This document shows, one piece after another, positions 16,345 through 24,448 of a DNA stretch of 64,000 nt. Positions within the stretch are counted from its first letter, which is position 1, and every line of letters starts with the position of its first letter. Below the pieces are notes generated by a model that was given only the letters and a program-made list of their open reading frames with translations, ran no database searches and was not told the DNA's origin. The stretch is from NCBI GenBank assembly GCA_044228435.1, contig JBGAUW010000014.1, positions 1 through 64,000 on the forward strand. The letters are read 5' to 3'. The DNA comes from Bog-950 sp044228435 (GTDB lineage: Bacteria > Bacteroidota > Bacteroidia > Chitinophagales > LD1). Both the position numbers and the translations under genes were made by a program.

Positions 16345-18348
16345 TTAAATAAACGAAAGCACCAGCTGCTTAAACTCATCTGCCTTCATTTCTTTATATT
16401 CCAACTGCACTTTATCTGCGCTGGCCTTTAGCTCTTTAAAGGCAACCTGTGGCCGGCCGTTTTCGAAATAAACGCTTAACAACCTTAACTCTTCATCTTT
16501 TTTAAACTTGTTGTTGCCATCGTAAATATGTTGCGAGGCGTTTATACCTTTTACAAAAGCCACCGATTCTGCAGCCTGGTTAAGGCTAACCATCATTGCC
16601 ACCACATTATCGGTGTTCATCAACCGGTCGCAGTTTACATAACCCAATTGCCCGATGGTGGCATCGTAATAGCTAACCGGTTTGGCATAATGCATGCCAG
16701 ATGATGCCACATAGCCATTGCTAATAGCTGCTTTTTGCAATTGTTTTTCGCTGGCAGAAAGGTAAGGGTTATCATCTACAAGCGCTGTCATTACACCTTT
16801 AAGTTCGGGGTCCATCGTATTCATTGCTATCTGCAAATTTTCTCGGTAAAAAATTACTTTTCTACACTCTGCTCCGCGCACCAACGATGCTTTAAAATAT
16901 GCTTCATCAATTTTACGTTCAAGTGCATAATCGCGCATAACACTATTGCCACTGCCGCAAAAGTTTTTTAGGTTCTGCACCAGGTTGGTATTATAAAGCT
17001 TTCCGTTTTCGCTGGCTGCTAAAACAGTTTTCAAATAATACTGTGTTCTTTTTTTAATTACCCATTGGAAATATTCGTTTCTAAACGAATCGAGGGCCAT
17101 TCTAACATTCATATAATATTGGGCAAACTCAACACGGGTAGTCTGATACTCTTTTAGTTTTTGCGGGTAGGCCGCCGAATCGGCCAGGTAAGCAGCCAGT
17201 TTTTGCTCGTACTTCAATTGCCTGCGCGCATTGTTCTTTGTAATGTTATCGTTAATACGGGCGAGCATTTTTTGCTGTATTTTTTTGTTTTTACTTACGT
17301 AGCGCAAACCCGAATCTTTTAAAGTCTTCTCTTTATCCAAATATAGCTTAGGGCGAATGGGCATTGCCGGCTGTTTAAGGGTAAAGGCCTTTATACCGGA
17401 AAATGCCTCTGCATTTGGCGCCGAAAATACAGCAGCCAAAAACGAATCATACTTATTACGCTGCAGATTAATTTTTTGAGTATCCGCAGGCTGCGTAAGG
17501 GGCTTAAATGCGGCCGCTGTTTCGGTCCAGATTAATTTACCCGCAGTATCCGGTTTGCTTATATAAACCTTCATATCCGGCTCAGGGTTTATTGCCGGAA
17601 TTTTAACTCCTAATTCCTTACCGGTGGCCAATTGCAAAGGCGAACCGTTGGCAGATGCGGCAATATTAAACATGCCGCCACTTTGCAGCAGGCCTTTATC
17701 AGACATGCTGGTAATCCCATGTAAAAACGCAGTAGCTACATCAGTATACTCCGTAAGGCTAACATTTACTTTACCTGCTGCTACCAGTTTGCCGTTGGCA
17801 TCGGCAAAGGCTCCGGCGGGTATAGTAATTTCAATGCCTTTATTGCCTTTGATAGTTTGTGCGCTAGCCGCAGAAATTTCAAATTGTTGAGGAGCCAAAG
17901 AAGCATCGGCCGAAATCATTTCTGCCATCGAATTAAGTTCGGTATGCTTTATTACAATCTCTACTCTGCGGTTTTTCGCTTTACCGTTTTCATTACTGTT
18001 GCTGGCAGCAGGCTTATTTTCGCCTAAATAATTCTGATGTATTGCATCGGCCGGCAAACCCAGGGCAATCATATTTTTGATTACCGAAGCAGCCCGCAAC
18101 TGCGAAAGGTTGCGGTTGTATTGGCTGTTGCCTTCGGCATCGGTGTGGCCGGTAACCCATACTTCAGTTTCGCCGCTGGTTGGTAGCCCGCTTATTAGCT
18201 CACTCAACTGCGCCTGTTCCTGCGCGGCTACATTAAACGAATCGGTTTGAAAATAAATGTAGTGGGTAGTATTGGTTACAGCCGCCGTAGCATTATGGCT
18301 AAAAAACAAAATGGCGAGTAACACAAACAGGGGTAGGTGGTTTCGCAT
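16345..18348 (-). CDS. OmpA-like domain protein with the peptidoglycan-binding domain at the N-terminus
   Basis: A 667-residue exported protein with a signal peptide up to about residue 22. The OmpA/MotB-like domain comes first (about 27-133), with the binding-site residues in VTGHTDAEG and the closing NRRVEIVIK. The following ~530 residues contain a beta-rich segment with PAGAFAD (ZU5-like wording, about 165-260) and then a helical, Lys/Tyr-rich region. OmpA-type domains normally sit at the C-terminus, so this arrangement is unusual. It probably links peptidoglycan to another envelope component. No partner is evident among its neighbours. Confidence 0.8.
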   Translation of the reverse strand: MRNHLPLFVLLAILFFSHNATAAVTNTTHYIYFQTDSFNVAAQEQAQLSELISGLPTSGETEVWVTGHTDAEGNSQYNRNLSQLRAASVIKNMIALGLPADAIHQNYLGENKPAASNSNENGKAKNRRVEIVIKHTELNSMAEMISADASLAPQQFEISAASAQTIKGNKGIEITIPAGAFADANGKLVAAGKVNVSLTEYTDVATAFLHGITSMSDKGLLQSGGMFNIAASANGSPLQLATGKELGVKIPAINPEPDMKVYISKPDTAGKLIWTETAAAFKPLTQPADTQKINLQRNKYDSFLAAVFSAPNAEAFSGIKAFTLKQPAMPIRPKLYLDKEKTLKDSGLRYVSKNKKIQQKMLARINDNITKNNARRQLKYEQKLAAYLADSAAYPQKLKEYQTTRVEFAQYYMNVRMALDSFRNEYFQWVIKKRTQYYLKTVLAASENGKLYNTNLVQNLKNFCGSGNSVMRDYALERKIDEAYFKASLVRGAECRKVIFYRENLQIAMNTMDPELKGVMTALVDDNPYLSASEKQLQKAAISNGYVASSGMHYAKPVSYYDATIGQLGYVNCDRLMNTDNVVAMMVSLNQAAESVAFVKGINASQHIYDGNNKFKKDEELRLLSVYFENGRPQVAFKELKASADKVQLEYKEMKADEFKQLVLSFI

Positions 18349-18419
18349 AGTGCAATATTTACCAATAAACGTATAAGCCGTTATTGATATTGCATTGCTC
18401 CCCTTTTAATTTTGCAGCG

Positions 18420-18866
18420 CTATTCCCCTCTCTCAACAAACTCTACTATATACCCCGGCGGCAATTTTGGAACCAATACCAAATTAGAAAATACTGCGGC
18501 TTTCTTATTCCAACAAAAGCAGCTATTCTCGGTAGTGGTATAAACATACTTAGCGTTAGCGTAATCTATCTTTACATCGCGGTCAAAATTGCTACGGCAA
18601 CTTCCAACACCCTCATTTCCCAATATTGTATAGGTATTAAAATCAACAGAATCTTTAGAATTGCATGGTCCGTTATTTATAGAATCTAACTGCTGTTGTG
18701 ATGTTACTACCGTGTGGCCGCCAAAGCCATAGCCACAAAACACATCAGGAGCGGGGCCTACTATAACACCCGAGTTTTTGCCGTCACCCTTACACTTTAA
18801 ACAGCTTTGAAAGGAACAAATAGCTGAGAGCAAAATGAGCAGGGTTAAAATACGTGCCATAGGCAA
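18420..18866 (-). CDS. Cysteine-rich lipoprotein of unknown function
   Basis: A 148-residue product with signal peptide and lipobox-like FQSC near residue 20. The mature part has six more Cys residues in FCGYG, GPCNS, SCRS, SCFCW and KCKG contexts, enough for three disulfides. Conserved-looking aromatic and Gly residues point to a small beta fold. An alternative start two codons later is possible. The gene lies 12 bp downstream of a DinB-family gene on the same strand. No function can be assigned. Confidence 0.75.
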   Translation of the reverse strand: MPMARILTLLILLSAICSFQSCLKCKGDGKNSGVIVGPAPDVFCGYGFGGHTVVTSQQQLDSINNGPCNSKDSVDFNTYTILGNEGVGSCRSNFDRDVKIDYANAKYVYTTTENSCFCWNKKAAVFSNLVLVPKLPPGYIVEFVERGE

Positions 18867-18878
18867 CTAAAGTAAGTA

Positions 18879-19391
18879 TTACTTAGTAGGATTTACCCCG
18901 CTATCGGCCGAGGGGCCGTAGGTGCCCGGCAGGGGCACATTTAGCAGGCGCAGAAACACGCCTAACTGGGCGCGGTGGTGGTACCAGTGGTTTAGGCACC
19001 AGGTGCGCACTACCTCATCTTTAGGCAGCACAAAAAACACCTGCTCGCCGGCGCGCATGGTCCAGGTTTCTTTTAGCCGCTCATCGGGGAAGGTAGAGAG
19101 TATCTCTTCGGCGCGCAGCATATTCTTATCAAACATATCGAGCAGCTCGGCAGAGGTTTTAGCCACGTGGCCTTTAAAAGTAGCGCTTGCTGCAAAATCT
19201 AATACATCCTGGTTAAGGGTAACATCGTACCAGCCGGGTATTTCGGCTATGTGGGTAGCCAGGCGGCCTATGGTCATGCTTTTAGGGTGTGGTTGCCAAT
19301 CGGCTTGCTCTACCGGCACCGCGGCTAAGATGGCGCGGGTAGCTACAGCTTCGCGCTTTAACTCCGCTAAAAAAAGTTGGGCCTGGGTCAT
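18879..19391 (-). CDS. DinB/YfiT-like metalloprotein, 170 residues
   Basis: Four-helix-bundle family with three His ligands for a divalent metal. They can be placed in RLATHIAEIPGW (about residues 44-55) and HWYHHRAQL (about 136-144). Members act as thiol transferases or metal-dependent hydrolases, or are uncharacterised; the substrate cannot be read here. The length fits. It is 12 bp upstream of the Cys-rich lipoprotein gene and 24 bp downstream of the 19416 gene, so the three are probably co-transcribed. Confidence 0.85.
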   Translation of the reverse strand: MTQAQLFLAELKREAVATRAILAAVPVEQADWQPHPKSMTIGRLATHIAEIPGWYDVTLNQDVLDFAASATFKGHVAKTSAELLDMFDKNMLRAEEILSTFPDERLKETWTMRAGEQVFFVLPKDEVVRTWCLNHWYHHRAQLGVFLRLLNVPLPGTYGPSADSGVNPTK

Positions 19392-19415
19392 GCTAAGTAA
19401 TAACGGTTAGTGGGT

Positions 19416-20372
19416 TTAAAAGCCAAATAAATCTAACTGCTGCATTTGCGGCTCTTTCTTCTTTTTAACGGTGCGCACACTTGGCATTTCGGTAGCCACC
19501 TCATCATCCAGCTTTTTGGTGACCTGCAGCACCGAGTAACCGGTAACTACCACCTCGCCAAACTCGCTCATTTTGCGGGTGCTTTCCATTACACACTCAA
19601 TGCGGGTACCGTTTTTAAACTGAAGGCCCTGGCTTATAATGGTATCTTTAAAGCTATCATCTTTCATGCTAAAGCTGATAAGCTTGCCGGTAAGTATGTA
19701 AATACCCTTCCACTTGTAGCTGCCGTTTTTTAGCACGGGGCTTACAATTTCGATAACCGCAGCCTCGTTGGTTTCGGGCTTAAGGGTATCGGCAATAAGC
19801 ATATAGGTATCGAACCTTTTGCGGTTAATGGTATTTACCTTGCCTACCAGCTCGCCGGCAGTGTTTACCAGTTGCACGCTTAGCCTGGTTACCTTTTCGC
19901 AGTTGGTTATTTGGCGGTAGTAGTTCGATTTTAGCTTTATAATTTTAAGGTTGTTGCGGAACAGCGTGAACACGTTTTCCATATCTACTTTCACCTTCGG
20001 GTCGTTTTCAAAATCGCGCAGTTCGCGGCGCATTTTATCAATACGCTGTTTGCTATCGTTCTTATTTTCTTCGCTTACTGTTTTTTCAATATCTACCTCT
20101 AAAGGCAGCACGTAGTTAAAAATAGTGGCGGCCGTACTACGCAGCACTTCGCTTTTACCCAGCAATACAAAACGTTCTTTAAGTCCGCCCTCGTTAAAGG
20201 CTTCGGTTTCTATTTTAAGGCGGGCGTTTAATACCGTCGAAATCTCTTTAAGAATACCCAGCAGGTAGCTTTCGCACTTGTTGCGAATAAGGGCATTCAT
20301 GCTGTGCGACTCATCGGCAAAAAAGTAATGCAGTTCAATTTTATTGATAGGCTCTTTATAGGGTGCGCTCAT
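19416..20372 (-). CDS. Protein of unknown function ending in a sliding-clamp-binding-like motif
   Basis: A 318-residue soluble protein with no signal peptide or membrane segment. The N-terminal ~70 residues carry a distinctive pattern, HYFFADESHSMNALIRNKCE followed by EAFNEGG. The middle (about 105-150) is strongly charged and probably coiled. A beta-rich segment follows, and then a Lys-rich linker (VKKKKEPQ) before the final residues QLDLFGF. QL(S/D)LF is the consensus by which bacterial proteins bind the DNA polymerase beta clamp, and an exposed C-terminal tail after a flexible basic linker is its usual place. This suggests a DNA replication or repair link. I do not recognise the family, and no DNA enzyme domain is visible. 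Confidence 0.75.
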   Translation of the reverse strand: MSAPYKEPINKIELHYFFADESHSMNALIRNKCESYLLGILKEISTVLNARLKIETEAFNEGGLKERFVLLGKSEVLRSTAATIFNYVLPLEVDIEKTVSEENKNDSKQRIDKMRRELRDFENDPKVKVDMENVFTLFRNNLKIIKLKSNYYRQITNCEKVTRLSVQLVNTAGELVGKVNTINRKRFDTYMLIADTLKPETNEAAVIEIVSPVLKNGSYKWKGIYILTGKLISFSMKDDSFKDTIISQGLQFKNGTRIECVMESTRKMSEFGEVVVTGYSVLQVTKKLDDEVATEMPSVRTVKKKKEPQMQQLDLFGF

Positions 20373-20539
20373 AACTATTCTGCTTGTTAGGCCGTTTGAA
20401 TGTTCGAAAAAAACGGGGGCACGAAACTAATTTTTTATGGCGTGGTAACAATGCCTGACGGCATATTTTTAAGCTTAAAAAGCAGGGTAATTTGCTTCAA
20501 AAAGTATTAAAAAGTGCTTAAAAGCTGCAAAAACCTCCC

Positions 20540-21862
20540 TTACTGAAGCGGAAAGGCAATAATATTATCCTCCAGCCAGCCGCTGCTGCCAAAAGCATTC
20601 ATAGTGGCCGTAGTATTAACTATGGTAGTACTACCCGCAATGTAGTAGTACGTTTTATTGCCCCCCGAAGTATTATTAATAACTATTGAGCCGTTAACCA
20701 GCCCATACACGGCCGGTCCAACTAAAGAGCCACTTGCCAGGGGGCTGCCAATAATATCGGGCGATGCAGAAAGTGTGCCCGGCGCATCGGAAAATGTACT
20801 TCGTATCCAAAAGAAAGAGTTATTGGGTGCAGCAGTAGCGTTGGCGCTCATAAGCATAGTAACCGTTACCGAAAATTTGCCCGGAGGTAATGTAATAGTG
20901 CTGCCGGTATATAAATACCCTGCGGTGTTGTAGGCTATGCTTACACCTGTTGGGCTAATAGACCCATAAGTGGCAGCAATATTTGGAAGTTTCCAGGTGC
21001 CTACGCCGGCTGCATCGCTGGTAAGTACGTAGCCAGCCCCCTGCGAGCCATCGGTTATTTGAATGGCGCCTTGTGTTGCACTATTTATAGTAAGTGGCCT
21101 GCCGGGTGTTGCTGTGCCCAAGCCCAGATTACCAGCCGAGGTAAAGCGGGCCCGCTCTAAATTATTAGTGGCAACCACAAAATCGGCAGCGGTGGTGGTG
21201 CCTATAAAATTATTGTTTACGGCAGTACCAATTGGCGATGTTGAAGCTGTGGTGCTTGTGTTTCCATCCACTTTCCAAAATAAACCGTTAGGGTCGGTGG
21301 GTGCCCAGTTAGTTCCGTTATAGATAAGCAGGTTATTAGTAGCCGGTGCTGCAGCACTTAGCGGTACGCCTTGCAGGCCGCTTACTGTTGGGTTAGGATA
21401 GTTGCCACTTAAATCGCCTGCAGCAGCGCCTAACGGGCCCGTTGCGCCTGTGCTGCCTGTGGCACCCGTTGCGCCGGCTAATCCGGTAGGGCCGGTGTCA
21501 CCGGTTGGGCCTGTTAACCCTGTAGGGCCGGTTGCTCCGGTTAAGCCCAAAGCGCCGGTAGGGCCGGTGGGGCCAATAGCAGGTGCCGGTGTGTTGCAAA
21601 GCGAAGCCCACGAAACGGTAATGGCATTATAAAAAAACACGCAGGCCGAGTCGGTATCGTAAACCATTAGGCCATTAGCCGGTGTAGTAATAGCAATGCG
21701 CTGAACGGCCGAAAGCCTGGGTATAAGCAAGCCTTTGTTACTGGCATCTACATGTAAAAGAGCCGAGGCATCGGGGTTATTGGTACCAATACCAACATTA
21801 TTTTGCGCGTAAGAAAATTTTAAAACAGCTAAACACAGCAGTAGCGTAAAAGGAACTTTCAT
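20540..21862 (-). CDS. Secreted collagen-like repeat protein
   Basis: A 440-residue protein with signal peptide (ending FSYAQ, about residue 20). A short domain with NVGIGTNNPDASALLHV follows, a wording common in Bacteroidota proteins resembling phage tail-fibre heads. A collagen-like tract of G-P-T and G-A-T triplets runs from about 98 to 145. The C-terminal part, about 270 residues, starts with GDLSGNYPNPTV and is beta-rich. It probably forms a trimeric surface fibre. No sorting domain of the usual T9SS types is evident at the C-terminus (ends IAFPLQ). Similar modules occur in phage tail proteins, but no phage gene surrounds it. Confidence 0.85.
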   Translation of the reverse strand: MKVPFTLLLCLAVLKFSYAQNNVGIGTNNPDASALLHVDASNKGLLIPRLSAVQRIAITTPANGLMVYDTDSACVFFYNAITVSWASLCNTPAPAIGPTGPTGALGLTGATGPTGLTGPTGDTGPTGLAGATGATGSTGATGPLGAAAGDLSGNYPNPTVSGLQGVPLSAAAPATNNLLIYNGTNWAPTDPNGLFWKVDGNTSTTASTSPIGTAVNNNFIGTTTAADFVVATNNLERARFTSAGNLGLGTATPGRPLTINSATQGAIQITDGSQGAGYVLTSDAAGVGTWKLPNIAATYGSISPTGVSIAYNTAGYLYTGSTITLPPGKFSVTVTMLMSANATAAPNNSFFWIRSTFSDAPGTLSASPDIIGSPLASGSLVGPAVYGLVNGSIVINNTSGGNKTYYYIAGSTTIVNTTATMNAFGSSGWLEDNIIAFPLQ

Positions 21863-21882
21863 ACCATAAAAATAGATAAATG

Positions 21883-21904
21883 AACCGGTATTTGCGAACC
21901 GGTT
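21883..21904 (-). terminator. Hairpin downstream of the receiver-ArsR gene
   Basis: Perfect seven-pair stem AACCGGT/ACCGGTT with an eight-base loop, followed on the minus strand by a T-rich stretch. It lies 26 bp after the stop of the regulator gene ending at 21930. Confidence 0.6.
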
Positions 21905-21929
21905 AAGCTAAACGGAATTTTTTTAACGC

Positions 21930-22676
21930 TTACTGCGCCTTGCCGGATAGCAATTGCTGAACGAAAACAATAATTTTTTCGATACCGGTATAGTTGGCCG
22001 AGTAAAACACTTTTTTGCCCTCGCGCGAGGCATGCACCAGGTTGGCGGCTTTTAAAATACCTAAATGCTGCGAGGCTATGGATTGTTCGAGATTGAGTGC
22101 CGTATAAATTTCGGTAACAGTAATGCGCCCGTGCAAAAATATAAGCTGCATAATACGCTGGCGCAAAGGTGATTGAATGGCCTTTACAATCATGGTAGCC
22201 TGGTCAATTTGTGCAATATGCTGGGCTAAGATATCGCCGGTGGTTTTATTGATGGCGTGGCCGTCTACTTCTTTCTCTAAGTCGGCTATTCTGCGCTTAA
22301 CCACCACACTTTCAGCGGCCTGGGTAAGCAATTGAATCAATTTGTTTACATCGTCGCCTTTTACCAGGTAATCGAAGGCACCGTTTTTAATAGCTTTTAC
22401 GCCGTCTTCTATCCTGCCCTCGCCGGTTATTACAATTACTTCACTATCAGGGTAAGCGGCTTTTATAACTTTAGTAAGTTCTACGCCATTACCATCGGGC
22501 AAAAACACATCGCTTAAAACTACATCCACCGATTCATTTTTCAAAACTTCCAGCGCAGCATGCACGGTATCTGCTTCCAGTATTTTAAAACCTGCCTTGC
22601 TTATTTGATAGCAAAGCAACCTTCTTAAATCGCGGTCATCGTCCAGTATAAGTACAGTAGCGTCTGTCATCGTCAC
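21930..22676 (-). CDS. Response regulator receiver fused to an ArsR-type winged helix
   Basis: A 248-residue protein. The N-terminal receiver (about 6-120) is intact, with the acidic pocket DDD near 12-14, the phosphoacceptor in VLSDVFLPDGNG and the Lys in YLVKGD. A coiled linker follows (about 125-150). The C-terminal ~85 residues form an ArsR-like winged helix, with TVTEIYTALNLEQSIASQHL as its recognition region and a wing at ASREGKKVFY. ArsR proteins usually sense metals or redox signals through Cys/His sites; none of these Cys are present, so the receiver probably takes over the sensing. This domain pairing is uncommon. No kinase is adjacent. A start two codons later is possible. Confidence 0.88.
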   Translation of the reverse strand: MTMTDATVLILDDDRDLRRLLCYQISKAGFKILEADTVHAALEVLKNESVDVVLSDVFLPDGNGVELTKVIKAAYPDSEVIVITGEGRIEDGVKAIKNGAFDYLVKGDDVNKLIQLLTQAAESVVVKRRIADLEKEVDGHAINKTTGDILAQHIAQIDQATMIVKAIQSPLRQRIMQLIFLHGRITVTEIYTALNLEQSIASQHLGILKAANLVHASREGKKVFYSANYTGIEKIIVFVQQLLSGKAQ

Positions 22677-22835
22677 AACATTCGGTTAGGGTAATTAGCG
22701 GCAACTCCTTTTGCCAACTGGGGACAAGTTCGGTTTTTTTTACAAGAATCACGAATAATTATCGGGCAAATTTGAATTGGGTAAGGTTACACGTGTATTG
22801 GGCATTGTGCAAAGGTTTTTTGGAAACTGATGTTT

Positions 22836-24365
22836 TTAATAACTCATATCCGGAGCCCTTTGCGGGGCTGCCTTTTTAGCCGGTGCAGTATCTCTGCTAA
22901 TCTTCCAGCCTATGGTTAAAAACAACGCATGCGAGGTGAGCGTGTTTTTAATCTGCCAATCGGCATAAGGTAAACTAACATCTTTGGATATACCAAACAC
23001 ATAAGCTAAATCTGCATAGAACCGACGCCCCCTGTAACCAAGCCCTACCGAGGCAGTATGCCTGGCACCCGAAAAACCTTTGGTTAAATTGGCTTTATTA
23101 TAAGGCGAACTGGTAAAACTATAGCCACCCCTTACGCGCAGGGTTTTGTAACTGCCCTCTATACCCGCGCGAACCACATGGCCAAACGTGTACGTAGATT
23201 TTTGAAAGGCGTTTACCTGATCGCTAAACGTTTTTTGGGTAGCGCCAAAATTAAAGCGCGAACTACCGTAGTTTAAAAATTCATAGTCTACCGAAAAGAA
23301 GCCATGCTCTTTAAAGTAAAAGCTGGCGCTGGCTACCCCGCGCATGGGGGTTCGCGATTTGTACTTAAGCGGGTAGGCATCGGCCGGCAGATAATAATAA
23401 CCACTATCGTAATTAGCCGTCATAGTGGTAGAATAGCTTTCGGTAAGGCTGTAAAACGATGGCATGTGATAGGCAAGGCCCATACGCGCCCACGCTACCG
23501 GGCGGTATATTAAACCAAACTTACCGGTTATACCCAGGCCCGAGGTGCGCAGGCTGCTTTCGAAAGTATAGTCCCAAAAGGCAGAGGCCGAATCGTATAC
23601 GTTAACCTCGGTAAAAGATGCGGTGTTAATATAGGTGGCAATAGGAATTCCCAGGGTAGCTCCAAAGTAAAGTTTATCGTTTACGTTTCCACCAAAGGTT
23701 AAATCAATCTGGTCTATGGCGCCCCGGGTATTAAACGTGCCTTTTTGTTGCAAAGGAGCTACTACCCCGCTGTAATACGAGTTGGTTAATGAATCGAAGC
23801 CTATAAGGCCGGCATCTTGCGCTAACACTACTGCTGCCGAGTAGTTTTCGAAATTAATAGGTGCGTTGGTACTGTTGGCGTAGGCTACGTAAGCATCGAT
23901 AGCCGAGTTGTTATTATTGTAGCCAAAAAAACTTTGCGAACGCGAAAAGCTGTTGCGCCTTTGGTAATTAATGGCAAAGGATATAGAGTTAAGCTTATTT
24001 GAGTTAAAGCTAAACTCACTATTATTTCGCTTAAACAATTTGGTAAAAACTATGCCCCCTTGTGTAATAGCCGGGCGCGTAGCACTTTGGTTTTTAAAAC
24101 TGCCGTTAAACTGCGCTTCATTCTTTTTAATATCTAACATGGGTGTAACCGAAAAATCGAACGAGCGGTAAAGGCCAATACCGGCCGGGTTAGTGGCAAG
24201 GCTGCCCAAATCAGCCCCTACCGAGCCAAAGGCACCACCTGCACCAATTGTGCGGGCTGTTCCAAAAGTTCCGCTTTGCGTGTAAAGCAAGCCCTCATCG
24301 TTATACGACTGGGCAAATGCCCTGCTGCTAATAATAACTACCAATAACGGCCACCACTTTTTCAT
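22836..24365 (-). CDS. FadL/OmpP1-family outer membrane protein
   Basis: A 509-residue beta-barrel with signal peptide (ends SSRAFAQ, about residue 19). The N-terminal hatch has GAGGAFGSVGADLGSLATNPAGIGL (cited in part), the Gly/Asn-rich signature of the FadL/TodX hydrophobic-compound transporters. The barrel strands carry alternating aromatics. It is expected to move fatty acids or other hydrophobic ligands through the outer membrane. Its position next to a Tyr/Asn-rich secreted protein and proS fits a gene order I know from other Bacteroidota. A TAATTTTG element (24381-24388, minus) lies 15 bp upstream, but its -33 box is not at the right distance. Confidence 0.85.
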   Translation of the reverse strand: MKKWWPLLVVIISSRAFAQSYNDEGLLYTQSGTFGTARTIGAGGAFGSVGADLGSLATNPAGIGLYRSFDFSVTPMLDIKKNEAQFNGSFKNQSATRPAITQGGIVFTKLFKRNNSEFSFNSNKLNSISFAINYQRRNSFSRSQSFFGYNNNNSAIDAYVAYANSTNAPINFENYSAAVVLAQDAGLIGFDSLTNSYYSGVVAPLQQKGTFNTRGAIDQIDLTFGGNVNDKLYFGATLGIPIATYINTASFTEVNVYDSASAFWDYTFESSLRTSGLGITGKFGLIYRPVAWARMGLAYHMPSFYSLTESYSTTMTANYDSGYYYLPADAYPLKYKSRTPMRGVASASFYFKEHGFFSVDYEFLNYGSSRFNFGATQKTFSDQVNAFQKSTYTFGHVVRAGIEGSYKTLRVRGGYSFTSSPYNKANLTKGFSGARHTASVGLGYRGRRFYADLAYVFGISKDVSLPYADWQIKNTLTSHALFLTIGWKISRDTAPAKKAAPQRAPDMSY

Positions 24366-24384
24366 ATCCGGTTAGTTTATCAAA

Positions 24385-24426
24385 ATTAAAAACGGAATCT
24401 GGTCAAATTATTATGCCAGATTCCGT
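24385..24426 (-). terminator. Terminator of the 24449 gene
   Basis: Perfect 11-pair stem ACGGAATCTGG/CCAGATTCCGT (24392-24402 and 24416-24426), followed on the minus strand by TTTTTAATTTTG. Confidence 0.88.
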
Positions 24427-24448
24427 CTCTCTTCTATGTTCATTTCTA

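Noticed and set aside
21430..21570. GC-rich repeats as a CRISPR or VNTR outside a gene
   Set aside because: They are the codons of the collagen-like G-x-T triplets.
20540..21862. Prophage remnant because of tail-fibre-like wording
   Set aside because: No capsid, terminase, tail or integrase gene is nearby. Such modules are common in Bacteroidota surface proteins.
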